This document shows positions 16,363-25,692 of a stretch of 64,000 nt of DNA, piece by piece. The translations under genes were made by a program, and so were the position numbers. Where the stretch lies: positions 3,658,001-3,722,000 of the forward strand of contig OZ241208.1 in NCBI GenBank assembly GCA_965199665.1. The letters run 5' to 3'. The DNA is from JAVVHH01 sp965199665 (GTDB lineage Bacteria; Pseudomonadota; Alphaproteobacteria; Acetobacterales; Acetobacteraceae). Below the pieces are notes generated by a model, which saw nothing but the letters and a program-made list of their open reading frames with translations, had not been told where the DNA came from and made no database searches. Within the stretch, counting starts at the first letter, position 1, and each line of letters opens with the position of its first letter.

Positions 16363-17610
16363 TCATCCGGCAGACAAAAGCTCGTCGACTGCGCGCCGAC
16401 CGGATCGGATCGCACCCTCTATCGTCGCCGGCAGGCCCGTCGCCGTCCAATCCCCCGCCAGCACGAGGTTGGCGAACCTGGTACGGGAGAACGGACGCTT
16501 CCGGTCCTGCGCCGGCGTCGCCGTGAATGTGGCGCGTTTCTCCCTTACCACGCGCCAGAGTGGGAGTTGTTCCGACAGATGGAGCGCAGTGCGAACTTCT
16601 TGCCACACCTGTTGCGCTACGGCCACCGACGTCAGCGCCGCGTGGCGGTTGGCTGCCGAGATCGTGACGCTCACCACCCCCGGCTTGACGAACACCCATT
16701 CCGCCAAGCTGCCGACCAGCCCCATGAACCCGGCCCGCTCCGGTACCGCATCCGCTGGGACGTCGAGTCGGAAGTGCACATTCAGGATCGCCTCGAACGC
16801 ATCCGGCCCCGAGACGCCCGGCAGCAGCGTACCCGCCACCGGCGCCGGCACCGCGAGCACGACCGCCTCATCGGCACCGAGCGGCAAGTCGCCCACCGCC
16901 GCGATCCGCTCGCCCGCCTGCGCGAGCGCCGCCACCCGGCTCGACAGGCGCAGGGTGGCTCCGCGCGCCTGCAGCCACGCCACCGCCGGGTCGATGAACG
17001 ACTCCGAGAGCCCTTCGCGCGGAAAAGCCGGAATGCAGGCGGCCCCGCCCGCGGCCAGACTTTCGACCACGATCGCGTTGAGCAGCCGCGCGCTGCCCGC
17101 CTCCGGCAACGTGTTCAGCGCCGCGATCGCCAGCGGCTCCAGCAGGCGGCGATAAAGCGGCCCGTGCCGCAGCGCGCCGGCCACCGTGGTCTCCGGCCCG
17201 GCCCCGCGCAGGGTGGCGAGCTGCAGATACTCGCCGATCCGCGTCCCCGGCACGCGGCGGCCGCGATCCAGGATCCAGAACGGGATGCGCCCGCGGTTGG
17301 GCCGCACCACCCAGCGCTCGCCGCTGGCCAGATCCATGAACGGGAAAGCCGGCCCCGTCGGCCCGGCCATCGTCGCGCGCGAGCCCACCTGGTCCAGGAA
17401 CGCGAAGGCGGCCGTGTTGCCCGACAGCAGCAGGTGGTTGCCGTTGTCGAGGCGGCAGCCCAGCTCGCGATCGAAATACGAGCGGCACCGCCCGCCCGCC
17501 GCAGGCCCGGCTTCGTGCAGCGTCACCCGGACGCCGCGCTCCACGAGCGTCAGCGCGGCCGCCAGCCCGGCCAGCCCGGCGCCGACCACGTGCACGTGCG
17601 AGAACCTCAC
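16363..17610 (-). CDS. hpnE: Hydroxysqualene dehydroxylase HpnE
   Basis: The 415-residue FAD-dependent protein of the amine-oxidase/phytoene-desaturase fold reduces hydroxysqualene to squalene in the HpnCDE route. The N-terminal dinucleotide site is VVGAGLAGLAAALTLVERG, followed by GGRCRSYFDRELGCRLDNGNHLLL, typical of HpnE. Near the C-terminus LVLAGDWTATGLPATIEGAI completes the FAD site. It sits 10 bases after hpnD and before shc in the operon. Confidence 0.95.
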   Translation of the reverse strand: MRFSHVHVVGAGLAGLAAALTLVERGVRVTLHEAGPAAGGRCRSYFDRELGCRLDNGNHLLLSGNTAAFAFLDQVGSRATMAGPTGPAFPFMDLASGERWVVRPNRGRIPFWILDRGRRVPGTRIGEYLQLATLRGAGPETTVAGALRHGPLYRRLLEPLAIAALNTLPEAGSARLLNAIVVESLAAGGAACIPAFPREGLSESFIDPAVAWLQARGATLRLSSRVAALAQAGERIAAVGDLPLGADEAVVLAVPAPVAGTLLPGVSGPDAFEAILNVHFRLDVPADAVPERAGFMGLVGSLAEWVFVKPGVVSVTISAANRHAALTSVAVAQQVWQEVRTALHLSEQLPLWRVVREKRATFTATPAQDRKRPFSRTRFANLVLAGDWTATGLPATIEGAIRSGRRAVDELLSAG

Positions 17611-17620
17611 CGGGCCGGGC

Positions 17621-18469
17621 TCATAGCGCGAAACGCAGCGCGATCCGTAGCTTCTCGAACTTGGACAGGCTCACCCGCTCGTGCGGGTTGGACCAGCCCC
17701 GCTCCTGCATGCGTTCCAGCAGCGCGGCATAGGTCGCGCCCATCAGACGCGCCGGCTTCATCGCCCGCGGGACGCAGCGCGCCATGGCCGCTTCCGCCTG
17801 CCCGAAATGGCGCTGCGCCGTCGCCGCCAAACGCGCGCAAAGCGCCGGCAGGGCGGGATGCCGCAGCGCCGCGTCCGGCTCCGGCGGCATGCCGGCCTCG
17901 TCCAGCCACTCGCGCGGCAGATACAGCCGGCCCCGCTCCGCATCTTCGGCCACGTCGCGCAGGATGTTGGTCAGCTGCAGCGCGCGGCCGAGATGCCACG
18001 CCACCTGGTCCGCATCGGCCGACGCGTCGCCGAACGCGCGCACCGACAGCCGGCCCACCGCGGCGGCGACCCGGTCACAGTAGAGGTCCAGCATCTCCAG
18101 GTCGGGCGCGACGATGGCGGTTTCCGTGTCCATCGCCATGCCGTCGATCACGGCCAGGAAATCCTCCTGCCGGAGCCGGTAGGCCGCGACCGCCGGCAGC
18201 AGCACCCGCGTCACCGCGTCGCTCGCCCGCCCGGCATACAGCGTCGCGATCCGCTCGCGCCACTCCGCCAGCCCGGCCAGCTTGTCGGCGATCGGCGCCG
18301 GCTCGTCGGCCACGTCGTCCACCAGCCGGCAGAACGCGTAGATCGCGTACATCGCCGTGCGCCGGTCGCGCGGCAGCATGCGCATACCGCGATAGAACGA
18401 CGTCCCGGCGCGGCGCACGATGGTCTCGACCGCGCGGATGTCGTCCCGGTCGGCACCCAGCGGCGTCAT
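17621..18469 (-). CDS. hpnD: Presqualene diphosphate synthase HpnD
   Basis: The 282-residue head-to-head prenyl synthase condenses two farnesyl diphosphates to presqualene diphosphate. Both Asp-rich motifs are present: FCRLVDDVADE at about residues 46-56 and LTNILRDVAEDAERGRLYLP at about 166-185. FYRGMRMLP and AMYAIYAFCR are family signatures. The ATG at 18469 overlaps the hpnC stop by four bases (ATGA); longer upstream frames are rejected because they lie within hpnC. Confidence 0.95.
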   Translation of the reverse strand: MTPLGADRDDIRAVETIVRRAGTSFYRGMRMLPRDRRTAMYAIYAFCRLVDDVADEPAPIADKLAGLAEWRERIATLYAGRASDAVTRVLLPAVAAYRLRQEDFLAVIDGMAMDTETAIVAPDLEMLDLYCDRVAAAVGRLSVRAFGDASADADQVAWHLGRALQLTNILRDVAEDAERGRLYLPREWLDEAGMPPEPDAALRHPALPALCARLAATAQRHFGQAEAAMARCVPRAMKPARLMGATYAALLERMQERGWSNPHERVSLSKFEKLRIALRFAL

Positions 18470-19293
18470 GCCGCCCACCGCAGCGCGCCGAGCAGCGACC
18501 CGGCCACGTCCACCTTCTGCAGCTTGACCCGCGTCGCCACCGGGTCGCCCCGCCGGAGCCGCCGCGCCAGCCGTTGCGCCAGCCCGACGATGACGCCGAC
18601 CTCCATCCGCAGCCGCCGGTCGCGGATCTGCCGCGGAAAGCCGGCCGCTTCCCGGTTCAGCGCGTCCACGTGATCCAGCAAGCGGCCGAAGACCTGCCGC
18701 AAGCTGGCCGTCTCCGCGGGTCCCGCCACATCCGTCACCGCCGCGCCGGCCGCCGCCAGCATGTCGCCCGGCAGGTAGGAGCGGTCGAGCGCCGCGAGGT
18801 CCTTGCCGCAATCCTGCAGGTGGTTCAGCACCTGCAGCGAGGCGCACAGCGCGTCGTTGGCCGGCCAGCAGGCACGGTCCTCCCCGTGCAGGTCCAGCAC
18901 GTGACGGCCGACCGGCATGGCCGAGTAGCGGCAATAGTCCAGCAGGTCGTCCCAGCTCGCCGTCCGGTTCTTGACCGCGTCGCGCCGGAACGCGACCAAC
19001 AGCTCCTGTGCATGCACCGGGCTCACGCCGGTTTCCGCCAGGCTCGCACGGAGCCGGGCCGCGCTGGGCGCGCCCTCGCCTTCATGGCCGAGCAGCACCG
19101 CCTCCATCCGGTCGAGCCGCGCCACCTTCTCCGCCGGCGCGAGATCGGCGCTGTCGGCGATGTCGTCGCCGTTGCGGGCGAAGGTGTAGAAGGCGTGGAT
19201 GTGCGGCCGCAGCGCCGGGCGGATCAGCGCGGAGCCGACGGGAAAGTTCTCATCGCCGCGATCCTTGCCGGACGGGCTCTCCACCGAGCTCAC
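18466..19293 (-). CDS. hpnC: Hydroxysqualene synthase HpnC
   Basis: The 275-residue protein of the squalene/phytoene synthase fold converts presqualene diphosphate to hydroxysqualene. Motifs: FPVGSALIRPALRPHIHAFY, FARNGDDIADSAD (first Asp-rich site), YCRYSAMPVGRHVL, and LNHLQDCGKDL in place of the second Asp-rich site. The start is a GTG that overlaps the hpnB stop (GTGA). Confidence 0.94.
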   Translation of the reverse strand: MSSVESPSGKDRGDENFPVGSALIRPALRPHIHAFYTFARNGDDIADSADLAPAEKVARLDRMEAVLLGHEGEGAPSAARLRASLAETGVSPVHAQELLVAFRRDAVKNRTASWDDLLDYCRYSAMPVGRHVLDLHGEDRACWPANDALCASLQVLNHLQDCGKDLAALDRSYLPGDMLAAAGAAVTDVAGPAETASLRQVFGRLLDHVDALNREAAGFPRQIRDRRLRMEVGVIVGLAQRLARRLRRGDPVATRVKLQKVDVAGSLLGALRWAA

Positions 19294-20429
19294 GAGGCCG
19301 TCTCCAATCCAGGGTCCTCGCGATAGGCGCGGCCCTTCCAGACCACGCCGCGGCCGCGATGGTGGTCGATCGCGGAGCCGATCGTGGCCAGGAGGTAGAA
19401 GGTCGCGATGGCGGGCAGCGCCAGCGCCCAGAGCGGCGACTGACCGAACCGCCGCAGCGTCGGCAGGAACGACAGCGCCGAGCCGGCCCAGGCCAGCGCC
19501 GCCATCGCCCGCGCCGGGCCGTGCCCGGCCAGCGCGAGGGCCGGCGGCATCAGCCAGATCAGCACGAGCCCGGCCACCGTGCCGAGGAGGATCAGCGGCG
19601 AGAACCGTAATTGGACGTAGGCCGTGCGCGCCACCATGCGCCAGATGTCGGCCGCATGGGGATACGGACGCAGGCTGCGCGCCAGGCCGCTATGCCCGAG
19701 ATAGATCGGCCCGCCCGCCTTGACCCGGCGCGCCAGCGTCACGTCGTCGATCAGCGCGCCGCGCAGGCTCGCGATGCCGCCGATGCGGTCCAGCGCGGTC
19801 CGGCGGACCAGCATGGTCCCGCCCGCCGCGGCCGCGATGCGTCGACGCGGATCGTTCACGGCGGCGAACGGGTAGAGCAGCTGAAAGAAGAACACGAAGG
19901 CCGGCACCAGCGCGCGCTCGGCCCAGCTCAGCGCCCGCAGCGCCACCATCTCCGACACCAGGTCCAACCGGTCCTGCTCTGCCTTGGCGACCAGCGTCGC
20001 CACGTGCGCGGGGTCATGCACGATATCGGCATCCGTCAGCAGCACCAGCGGCGCGGTGGAGCGCGCCACGCCCTGCTGCACGGCCCACAGCTTGCCGCTC
20101 CAGCCCGGCGGCCGTTCCGCCCCGTCGATTACCAGGAGCCGATCGTCATCGGCCCCCCGCGCCAGGGCACGGGCCAGCGCGCCGGTGCCGTCCGTACTGC
20201 GATCGTCCACCAAGATAATGCGCAGCGGCCCGGCATAGTCCTGCCGCAGCAGCGAGCGCAGCGTCGCCTCGATGCCGGCCGCCTCGTCGCGCGCCGGGAT
20301 CACGACGTCCACCGGCGGAGACGCGGCGGGCTGCGCTGGCACCAGCATCGGCCCGGCCTGCCAGAACCGGCCATGCGCCAGGAGCAGGTAGGCCCAGGCG
20401 AGCAGGGCCAGCGCCGCGACGACCGTCAT
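19290..20429 (-). CDS. hpnB: Hopene-associated glycosyltransferase HpnB
   Basis: The 379-residue family 2 glycosyltransferase is encoded in many hopanoid operons. It has an N-terminal membrane helix and a catalytic domain with VVIPARDEAAGIEATLRSLL, VDDRSTDGT, LTDADIVHDP and GALIDDVTLARRVK. Three or four C-terminal membrane helices follow. Its exact product is not firmly known; it probably modifies the hopanoid head group. The ATG overlaps the hpnA stop (ATGA). Confidence 0.92.
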   Translation of the reverse strand: MTVVAALALLAWAYLLLAHGRFWQAGPMLVPAQPAASPPVDVVIPARDEAAGIEATLRSLLRQDYAGPLRIILVDDRSTDGTGALARALARGADDDRLLVIDGAERPPGWSGKLWAVQQGVARSTAPLVLLTDADIVHDPAHVATLVAKAEQDRLDLVSEMVALRALSWAERALVPAFVFFFQLLYPFAAVNDPRRRIAAAAGGTMLVRRTALDRIGGIASLRGALIDDVTLARRVKAGGPIYLGHSGLARSLRPYPHAADIWRMVARTAYVQLRFSPLILLGTVAGLVLIWLMPPALALAGHGPARAMAALAWAGSALSFLPTLRRFGQSPLWALALPAIATFYLLATIGSAIDHHRGRGVVWKGRAYREDPGLETAS

Positions 20430-21457
20430 GCGCGCAAGCGTCCGTTCTTGAGGCGCCCATCCTGGCGGAACCACGCCACCGCATCGGCCAGCGCGTCCCG
20501 CGGCGGGCGCGGCGCGTAGCCCAGCTCGGCAACCGCCTTGGCCGACGAGAAGAACATCTGCTTCTTGGCCATCGCCAGCATCTCGCGCGTCACCATCGGC
20601 TCGATCCCGAACAGCCGCGCCGCACCCTCCATGCCGAGCGCCAGCGGCACCAGCGCCTGGCGCGGCAGCCGAGCCCGGCGCTGGGGCTTGCGGCCCACGA
20701 TCTCGTCGATCATCGACAGGATCTGCTCCAGCCGCATGTCGGTGCCGCCCAGGATGTAGGCCTCGCCGATCCGCCCGCGATCCAGCGCCAACAGGTGACC
20801 CTCCGCCACGTCGTCGACATGGACCACGTTGAGCCCGGTATCGACAAAAGCCGGCATGCGGCCGGCCGCACCGTCCAGCACCATGCGCCCGGTGGGCGTC
20901 GGCTTGATGTCTCGTGGGCCGATCGGGGTGGACGGGTTGACGATCACAGCCGGCACGCCTTCCTCGCGCACCAGTCGGCGCACCTCCTGCTCGGCGCGGA
21001 ACTTCGACTTCTTGTAAATGCCGACCACCGCCGCCTCGTAGACCGGCGTGTCCTCCGTGCCGGGTGTGCCGTCGCCGATCAGCCCGAGCGCGGCCACGCT
21101 GCTGCAGTATACGATCCGCTCGACCCCCGCATCGCGCGCGGCCAGCAGCAGCGCCCGGGTGCCGTCGATATTGGCCTGCATCATGGGGCCGGGATCGGGC
21201 ACCCACAGGCGGTAATCGGCGGCGACGTGGAACAGGTAACGGCAGCCGGCCAGCGCGGCGGGAAACCCGGCGGGATCGCGCAGGTCGCCCTCGACCAGCT
21301 CGGCCGGGAGGTCGGCCACGTTGCGCCGGTCGCTACCGCGTCGCACCAGGAGCCGCAGCCGGTGCCCGCGCGCCAGCAGCGCCCGCGCCACGGCGGACCC
21401 GACGAAGCCGGTCGCCCCAGTGACCAAGGTGAGCGGGCCGTCGGCACTTCCCGTCAT
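20426..21457 (-). CDS. hpnA: Hopanoid-associated sugar epimerase HpnA
   Basis: The 343-residue extended short-chain dehydrogenase has the NAD site LVTGATGFVGSAVARALL, the catalytic YKKSK (YxxxK) after VYEAAVVGI, and the HpnA-type VNPSTPIGPRDIKPTPTG stretch. It is the first gene of the hopanoid operon. The ATG at 21457 (MTGSADG) is preferred; an in-frame ATG at 21541 would add a Ser-Pro-Thr tail encoded by a 12-base tandem repeat and leave only 30 bases to the divergent gene. Confidence 0.92.
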   Translation of the reverse strand: MTGSADGPLTLVTGATGFVGSAVARALLARGHRLRLLVRRGSDRRNVADLPAELVEGDLRDPAGFPAALAGCRYLFHVAADYRLWVPDPGPMMQANIDGTRALLLAARDAGVERIVYCSSVAALGLIGDGTPGTEDTPVYEAAVVGIYKKSKFRAEQEVRRLVREEGVPAVIVNPSTPIGPRDIKPTPTGRMVLDGAAGRMPAFVDTGLNVVHVDDVAEGHLLALDRGRIGEAYILGGTDMRLEQILSMIDEIVGRKPQRRARLPRQALVPLALGMEGAARLFGIEPMVTREMLAMAKKQMFFSSAKAVAELGYAPRPPRDALADAVAWFRQDGRLKNGRLRA

Positions 21458-21461
21458 CGTC

Positions 21462-21497
21462 GTCGAAGGACTCGTCGAAGGACTGGTCGAAGGACTG
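21462..21497 (-). repeat. Three 12-base tandem repeats upstream of hpnA
   Basis: Three copies of GTCGAAGGACT(C/G) lie directly before the chosen hpnA start, in the divergent promoter region with the HpnL-like gene. They could be a leader repeat, a regulator-binding array, or the code for a Ser-Pro-Ser-Thr tail if the upstream start is used. Confidence 0.75.
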
Positions 21498-21571
21498 GGA
21501 GGGGGCGGGGAATCGCTGGGCACGCTCGCCCTATATCCCATGCGGCCCCGCCTGGTGTAGTGCCCGCACCG

Positions 21572-22507
21572 ATGCGGCGCCTCCCTGTCCTGCTCGCCCT
21601 GCTCGGTATCGCCGCGGCCGCCGCCCTGGTGTTCCGCTTCGACGCGGCCGCGGTGGGGGCTGCCCTGCTCGCCGTAGGCTGGCACGGCGCGGCGCTGTTG
21701 CTGGCGATCCAGGGGGTGCTGTTCTGCCTGCTCGGCTCGGCCTGGGCCACCGTCCAGCCCGGCCTGCCGCCCCGCTTGCTGATCTGGGGCCGCATGGTGC
21801 GCGACGCCGCGACCACCTGCCTGCCCTTCTCCCCCGTCGGCGGCTACGCCCTCGGCATCCGCGCCGTGTCGCTGCGCGGCCCCGCCTGGACGGTGGCCGC
21901 CGCCGGCACCGTGGTGGACGTCACGGCCGAAATCGTGGCGCAGATGCTGTTCACGTTATCGGGCGTCGCGGTCCTGCTCGCGCTGCAGCCCAGCGCCGCC
22001 CTGGCGCTGCCGATCGGCGCCGGCACGGTGGTCGCGCTGGGATTGCTGTTGGCCGCGCTGAGCCAACGCGAACGGATCGGCCACCTGGTCGGCGCGCTGG
22101 CGACCCGCCTGCTCGGCGACGCCGCGCGCGATGCCGGCACGCTGGGCCGCGAAACGCAGCGCCTTTATGCCGCGCGCCCGCGCCTGCTGGGGGGCATGCT
22201 GTTGCATCTGTGCGGCTGGGGGCTGACCGCGGTGGCCACCGCGATCTCGCTCGAGTTGCTGGGCCACCCCCTGCCGCTGCTATCCGTGCTGGCGCTGGAA
22301 GCCCTGCTTGATGCCGCGGTGGCGCTCGCCTTCGTCGTGCCGGGCGCGATCGGCGTGCAGGAGGCCGGCTATCTCGGGCTGGGCGGCCTGTTCGGCGTGC
22401 CGCCGGAGCTGGCGCTGGGCGTGTCGCTGCTCCGCCGCGCGCGCGAGCTGTGCTGGGGGTTGCCGATCCTGGCGCTCTGGCAGTGGCAGGAGGTCCGCCG
22501 CCTATGA
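21572..22507 (+). CDS. HpnL-like integral membrane protein (LPG synthase TM-region/flippase fold)
   Basis: The 311-residue protein has about eight hydrophobic segments and the family mark FVVPGAIGVQEAGYLGLGGLF near residue 255, as in HpnL and the MprF/UPF0104 transmembrane family. Several members are lipid flippases, and HpnL-type proteins are encoded beside hopanoid genes. It is transcribed divergently from hpnA, and the next gene overlaps its stop (ATGA). The ATG at 21572 is used; a GTG four codons upstream is an alternative. Confidence 0.82.
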   Translation: MRRLPVLLALLGIAAAAALVFRFDAAAVGAALLAVGWHGAALLLAIQGVLFCLLGSAWATVQPGLPPRLLIWGRMVRDAATTCLPFSPVGGYALGIRAVSLRGPAWTVAAAGTVVDVTAEIVAQMLFTLSGVAVLLALQPSAALALPIGAGTVVALGLLLAALSQRERIGHLVGALATRLLGDAARDAGTLGRETQRLYAARPRLLGGMLLHLCGWGLTAVATAISLELLGHPLPLLSVLALEALLDAAVALAFVVPGAIGVQEAGYLGLGGLFGVPPELALGVSLLRRARELCWGLPILALWQWQEVRRL

Positions 22508-23757
22508 CGATCCGGGAGGGCGGCGTGGCGGTGATCGGCGCCGGTGCCGCCGGGCTGGCGGCAGCCCGGCGGCTGCGCGAGCGCGGCGTCCCCGTCACGC
22601 TGCTGGAAGCCGCGCCGCAGATCGGCGGCCGCGCGCGCACGGCGAGCCTGGCGGGCGCGCCGTTCGACCTCGGCGCCACCTGGCTGCATGCGGCCGATCG
22701 CAACCCGCTGGTCGCGCTGGCCGAGCCCGGCGACCGCCTCCGCAACACGGACGAGTTCCGCACGGAGCGCATCTTCATCGACGGTCGCCCGGCCACCCCG
22801 GCCGAAGCCGCCGCCTACGCCGCCGCCTGGGAGCGGCTGGACGCAACCGTCGCTCCCGCCGTAGCCCGCGCCGAGGCCGGGGCCGACACCAGCCTGCGCG
22901 CGGCCATGGCGCCGATGGACGCCGATCCCTGGGCCGACACGGTTGCGCTGTGGGAAGGCGCGATCATCGCCGCAGCCGATGCCGACGAGCTGAGCCTGCG
23001 CGACTGGCACCGCAACGGGCTGAACGGCGCCAATCTCCAGCCCGCCGAGGGCGTGGGCGCCTTTCTCGCCCGCCGCCTCGCGACTCCGGCCGAGTGCGGC
23101 ACCGCCGTGACCGCCATCGACTGGAGCGGCCCCGGCCTGCGGCTGGAGACGTCACGGGGCACGCTGCGCGCCGCAGCCGCGATCGTGACGGTCTCGACCG
23201 GCGTGCTGGCGGCCGGGTCGATCCGCTTCGCGCCCGCGCTGCCGTTGGCGGTGGCCGAGGCGATCGAGCACCTGCCGATGGGGCTGCTGAGCAAGATCGG
23301 CCTCGCCTGCCCGCGCCCGGCCCGGTTCGCGCCGAACACGCTGCTGCTGGACCGCGCGCGGCCCATCACCTTCGATGCCTGGCCGGACGACCGCGGCGTC
23401 GTCACCGGCTTCGTCGGCGGCCGCCTGGCCTGGTCGCTCGCCGACGACCCCGCCGCTGCCGCCGCCTTCGCCCGCACCGCCCTGCGCGAGATGGCCGGGA
23501 TCGAGGCGGCCGGCCCCGCCCGGCTCAGCGACTGGGGCACGGACGCGCTGCACCGCGGCGCCTATGCCTTCGCCCGCCCGGGCCATGCCGGCGCCCGCGA
23601 CATCCTCGCCGATGCCTTTCCCGCCGAACGCTTCCTATTCGCCGGCGAGGCCACCGCGACGGACGGTCTCGCCGGCACCGTCGGCGGCGCCTACCTCACG
23701 GGGCACAGCGCCGCCGACCGGCTGCTGGCCGCGTCTGCTCTTCGATCAGTGAGGTAG
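22504..23757 (+). CDS. FAD-dependent amine-oxidase-like protein
   Basis: The 417-residue flavoprotein has the FAD site VAVIGAGAAGLAAARRLRERG, the GGRART-type second motif followed by FDLGATWLHAAD, and the C-terminal FLFAGEATATDGLAGTVGGA that closes the FAD site. This is the flavin monoamine oxidase/polyamine oxidase layout, but the substrate is unknown. It overlaps the HpnL-like gene by ATGA, so a link to hopanoid or membrane-lipid metabolism is possible (inference from position only). Confidence 0.85.
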   Translation: MTIREGGVAVIGAGAAGLAAARRLRERGVPVTLLEAAPQIGGRARTASLAGAPFDLGATWLHAADRNPLVALAEPGDRLRNTDEFRTERIFIDGRPATPAEAAAYAAAWERLDATVAPAVARAEAGADTSLRAAMAPMDADPWADTVALWEGAIIAAADADELSLRDWHRNGLNGANLQPAEGVGAFLARRLATPAECGTAVTAIDWSGPGLRLETSRGTLRAAAAIVTVSTGVLAAGSIRFAPALPLAVAEAIEHLPMGLLSKIGLACPRPARFAPNTLLLDRARPITFDAWPDDRGVVTGFVGGRLAWSLADDPAAAAAFARTALREMAGIEAAGPARLSDWGTDALHRGAYAFARPGHAGARDILADAFPAERFLFAGEATATDGLAGTVGGAYLTGHSAADRLLAASALRSVR

Positions 23758-23795
23758 GGCACTACTCCCGAGCCCTTTGGTTCGGGAAGTGCTCT
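23756..23795. terminator. Long hairpin spanning two convergent stop codons
   Basis: AGGGCACT and TCCCGA pair with TCGGGA and AGTGCTCT (14 pairs, one G-T pair, a 2-base bulge, a 10-base loop). The structure overlaps the stop codons of both the amine-oxidase-like gene and the ABC ATPase gene. There is no T-run. Confidence 0.5.
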
Positions 23796-24846
23796 AGATC
23801 CGGCGTCCGTCGGGGCCGAACAGCAGCGGGGCGCCGGCGCGCGGGCGGGCATGGGCGGGCTGATCCAGCGCCCAGTCCGCGTCCGGATCGGTTTCCGCCA
23901 CCACCACGGCGCCATCGGCCAGCCGTAGGCGGACGAAGCCGACCGAGCCCAGATATTCCTTGCCGACCACCGTGCCCGCCCACGCGTCCGGCGCCGCGTC
24001 GCGGGAAAGCTCGAGGTCGGCGGGGCGGATTCCGACCGTGACGGGCCCGGCCGCCGCCGCCGCGTGCGCCAGCGTGCCGATCCCGGGGAGTTCGACCCCC
24101 GCCGGCCCCGCCTGGCCCAGCAGCAGGTTGATCGCCGGCGATCCCAGGAACCCGGCCACGAACCGGTTGGCCGGCCGCCGGTACAACTCCGCCGGCGTGC
24201 CGACCTGCTGCACGGCACCGGCTTGCATCACCACGATCCGGTCGGCCAGGGTCATGGCCTCCACCTGGTCGTGGGTGACGTACAGCATGGTCGCGCCCAG
24301 GCGCCGGTGCAGGTCGGCGATCTCCACCCGGACCTGGTTGCGCAGCGCCGCATCCAGGTTGGAGAGCGGCTCGTCGAACAGGAACACCGCCGGATGCCGC
24401 GTGATGGCGCGCCCGATCGCCACGCGCTGGCGCTGCCCGCCGGAGAGTTGCGCCGGGCGCCGCTTGAGGAACGGGCCGAGCGCCAGGATGCGCGCCGCCT
24501 CCGCCACCCGCTCGGCGATCACCGCCCGCGGCGTGCGCGCCTGACGCAGGCCGAGCGTCATGTTCCCCTCGACCGTGAGATGCGGATAGAGCGCGTAGCT
24601 TTGGAACACCATGGCGATGCCGCGCCGCGCCGGCGGCACGTGGCTCACGTCCCGCCCCCCGATGGAAACGGTGCCGCGCGTCTGCGTCTCCAGCCCGGCC
24701 ACGATCCGCAGCAGCGTCGACTTGCCGCAGCCGGACGGGCCGACGATCACCACGAACTCGCCATCGGCCACCGACAGGTCGACCTCGTGCAGCACCTGTT
24801 GCGCGCCGAAGCTCTTGCTGACGCCGCTCAAGGTCAGCTCACCCAC
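23794..24846 (-). CDS. Sugar ABC transporter ATP-binding protein (UgpC/MalK type)
   Basis: The 350-residue ATPase has Walker A GPSGCGKST at about residue 36, Q-loop FQSYALYPHLTV, signature LSGGQRQRVAIGRAI, Walker B VFLFDEPLSNLDA and the H-loop in YVTHDQVEAM. A C-terminal TOBE/OB region (about 235-350, with VTVGIRPADLEL) marks the carbohydrate CUT1 subfamily. It is the last gene of the sugar uptake operon, 15 bases after the second permease. Confidence 0.93.
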   Translation of the reverse strand: MGELTLSGVSKSFGAQQVLHEVDLSVADGEFVVIVGPSGCGKSTLLRIVAGLETQTRGTVSIGGRDVSHVPPARRGIAMVFQSYALYPHLTVEGNMTLGLRQARTPRAVIAERVAEAARILALGPFLKRRPAQLSGGQRQRVAIGRAITRHPAVFLFDEPLSNLDAALRNQVRVEIADLHRRLGATMLYVTHDQVEAMTLADRIVVMQAGAVQQVGTPAELYRRPANRFVAGFLGSPAINLLLGQAGPAGVELPGIGTLAHAAAAAGPVTVGIRPADLELSRDAAPDAWAGTVVGKEYLGSVGFVRLRLADGAVVVAETDPDADWALDQPAHARPRAGAPLLFGPDGRRI

Positions 24847-24861
24847 GCCGCCCGCCCCCGC

Positions 24862-25692
24862 TCATTTGACCGCTCCGGCCGTGATGCCGCGGATGATCTG
24901 GCGCGAAAACGCGAGATACAGCGCCAGCACCGGCGCCACCGCGAGGGTGAGCGCGGCCAGCACCGCGTTCCAGTTGGTCACGAACTGCCCGATGAAGGCC
25001 TGCGCCCCCAACGTCACCGTGCGCGTCGACTCCGCCGGCGCCAGCACCAGCGGGAACCACAGATCGTTCCAGATCGGGATCATGGTGAACACAGCGATGG
25101 TCGCGATCGCCGGGCGCATCACCGGCATGACCAGACGGAACAGGATCCGGTATTCCGACAGCCCGTCCACCCGTGCCGCGTTCTTCAGGTCGGGCGACAC
25201 CTGCTGCATCAACTCCGACAGCACGAACACGGCGAACGGGATGTGCTGGGCCGCATACACCAGCACCAGGGAGGTCAGCGTTCCCGTGAGCCCGGCGGCC
25301 GACATCATCTGCAGGATGCCCACCGTGCCGAGCCGGATGGGGATCATAATACCCAGGATCAGATACAAGTTGGCCAGCTCGCGCCCGCGATACCGGTATT
25401 CCGACACCGCGAACGCCGCCATGGCGCCGAACAGCACCGTGACGACGAGGGAGGCGACCGTGACGAGCAGGCTGTTGACGAACCAGGTGCCGACATGGCC
25501 GCCTTCCAGCACCGTGGCGTAGCCCGCCAGGTCGAAGCTGCGGCCATCCGGCGGCAGCAGCGGCGTGGCGAAGATGGCCCGGCGCGACTTGAACGAGTTG
25601 ACCGCCACCAGCAACATCGGCGCGATGCACAGCGCGGCGTAGCTCGTCAGGATCGCGTAGATCAGCGCCCGCGTCGCGACCGAGTACCTCAC
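24862..25692 (-). CDS. Sugar ABC transporter permease 2 (MalG type)
   Basis: The 276-residue inner-membrane protein has six predicted helices and the permease EAA-like loop DLKNAARVDGLSEYRILFRLVMP near residue 180. The start is a GTG that overlaps the stop of the first permease (GTGA). With the first permease it would form the CUT1-type channel. The frame is open far upstream, but that part is only the other strand-frame of permease 1. Confidence 0.92.
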   Translation of the reverse strand: MRYSVATRALIYAILTSYAALCIAPMLLVAVNSFKSRRAIFATPLLPPDGRSFDLAGYATVLEGGHVGTWFVNSLLVTVASLVVTVLFGAMAAFAVSEYRYRGRELANLYLILGIMIPIRLGTVGILQMMSAAGLTGTLTSLVLVYAAQHIPFAVFVLSELMQQVSPDLKNAARVDGLSEYRILFRLVMPVMRPAIATIAVFTMIPIWNDLWFPLVLAPAESTRTVTLGAQAFIGQFVTNWNAVLAALTLAVAPVLALYLAFSRQIIRGITAGAVK

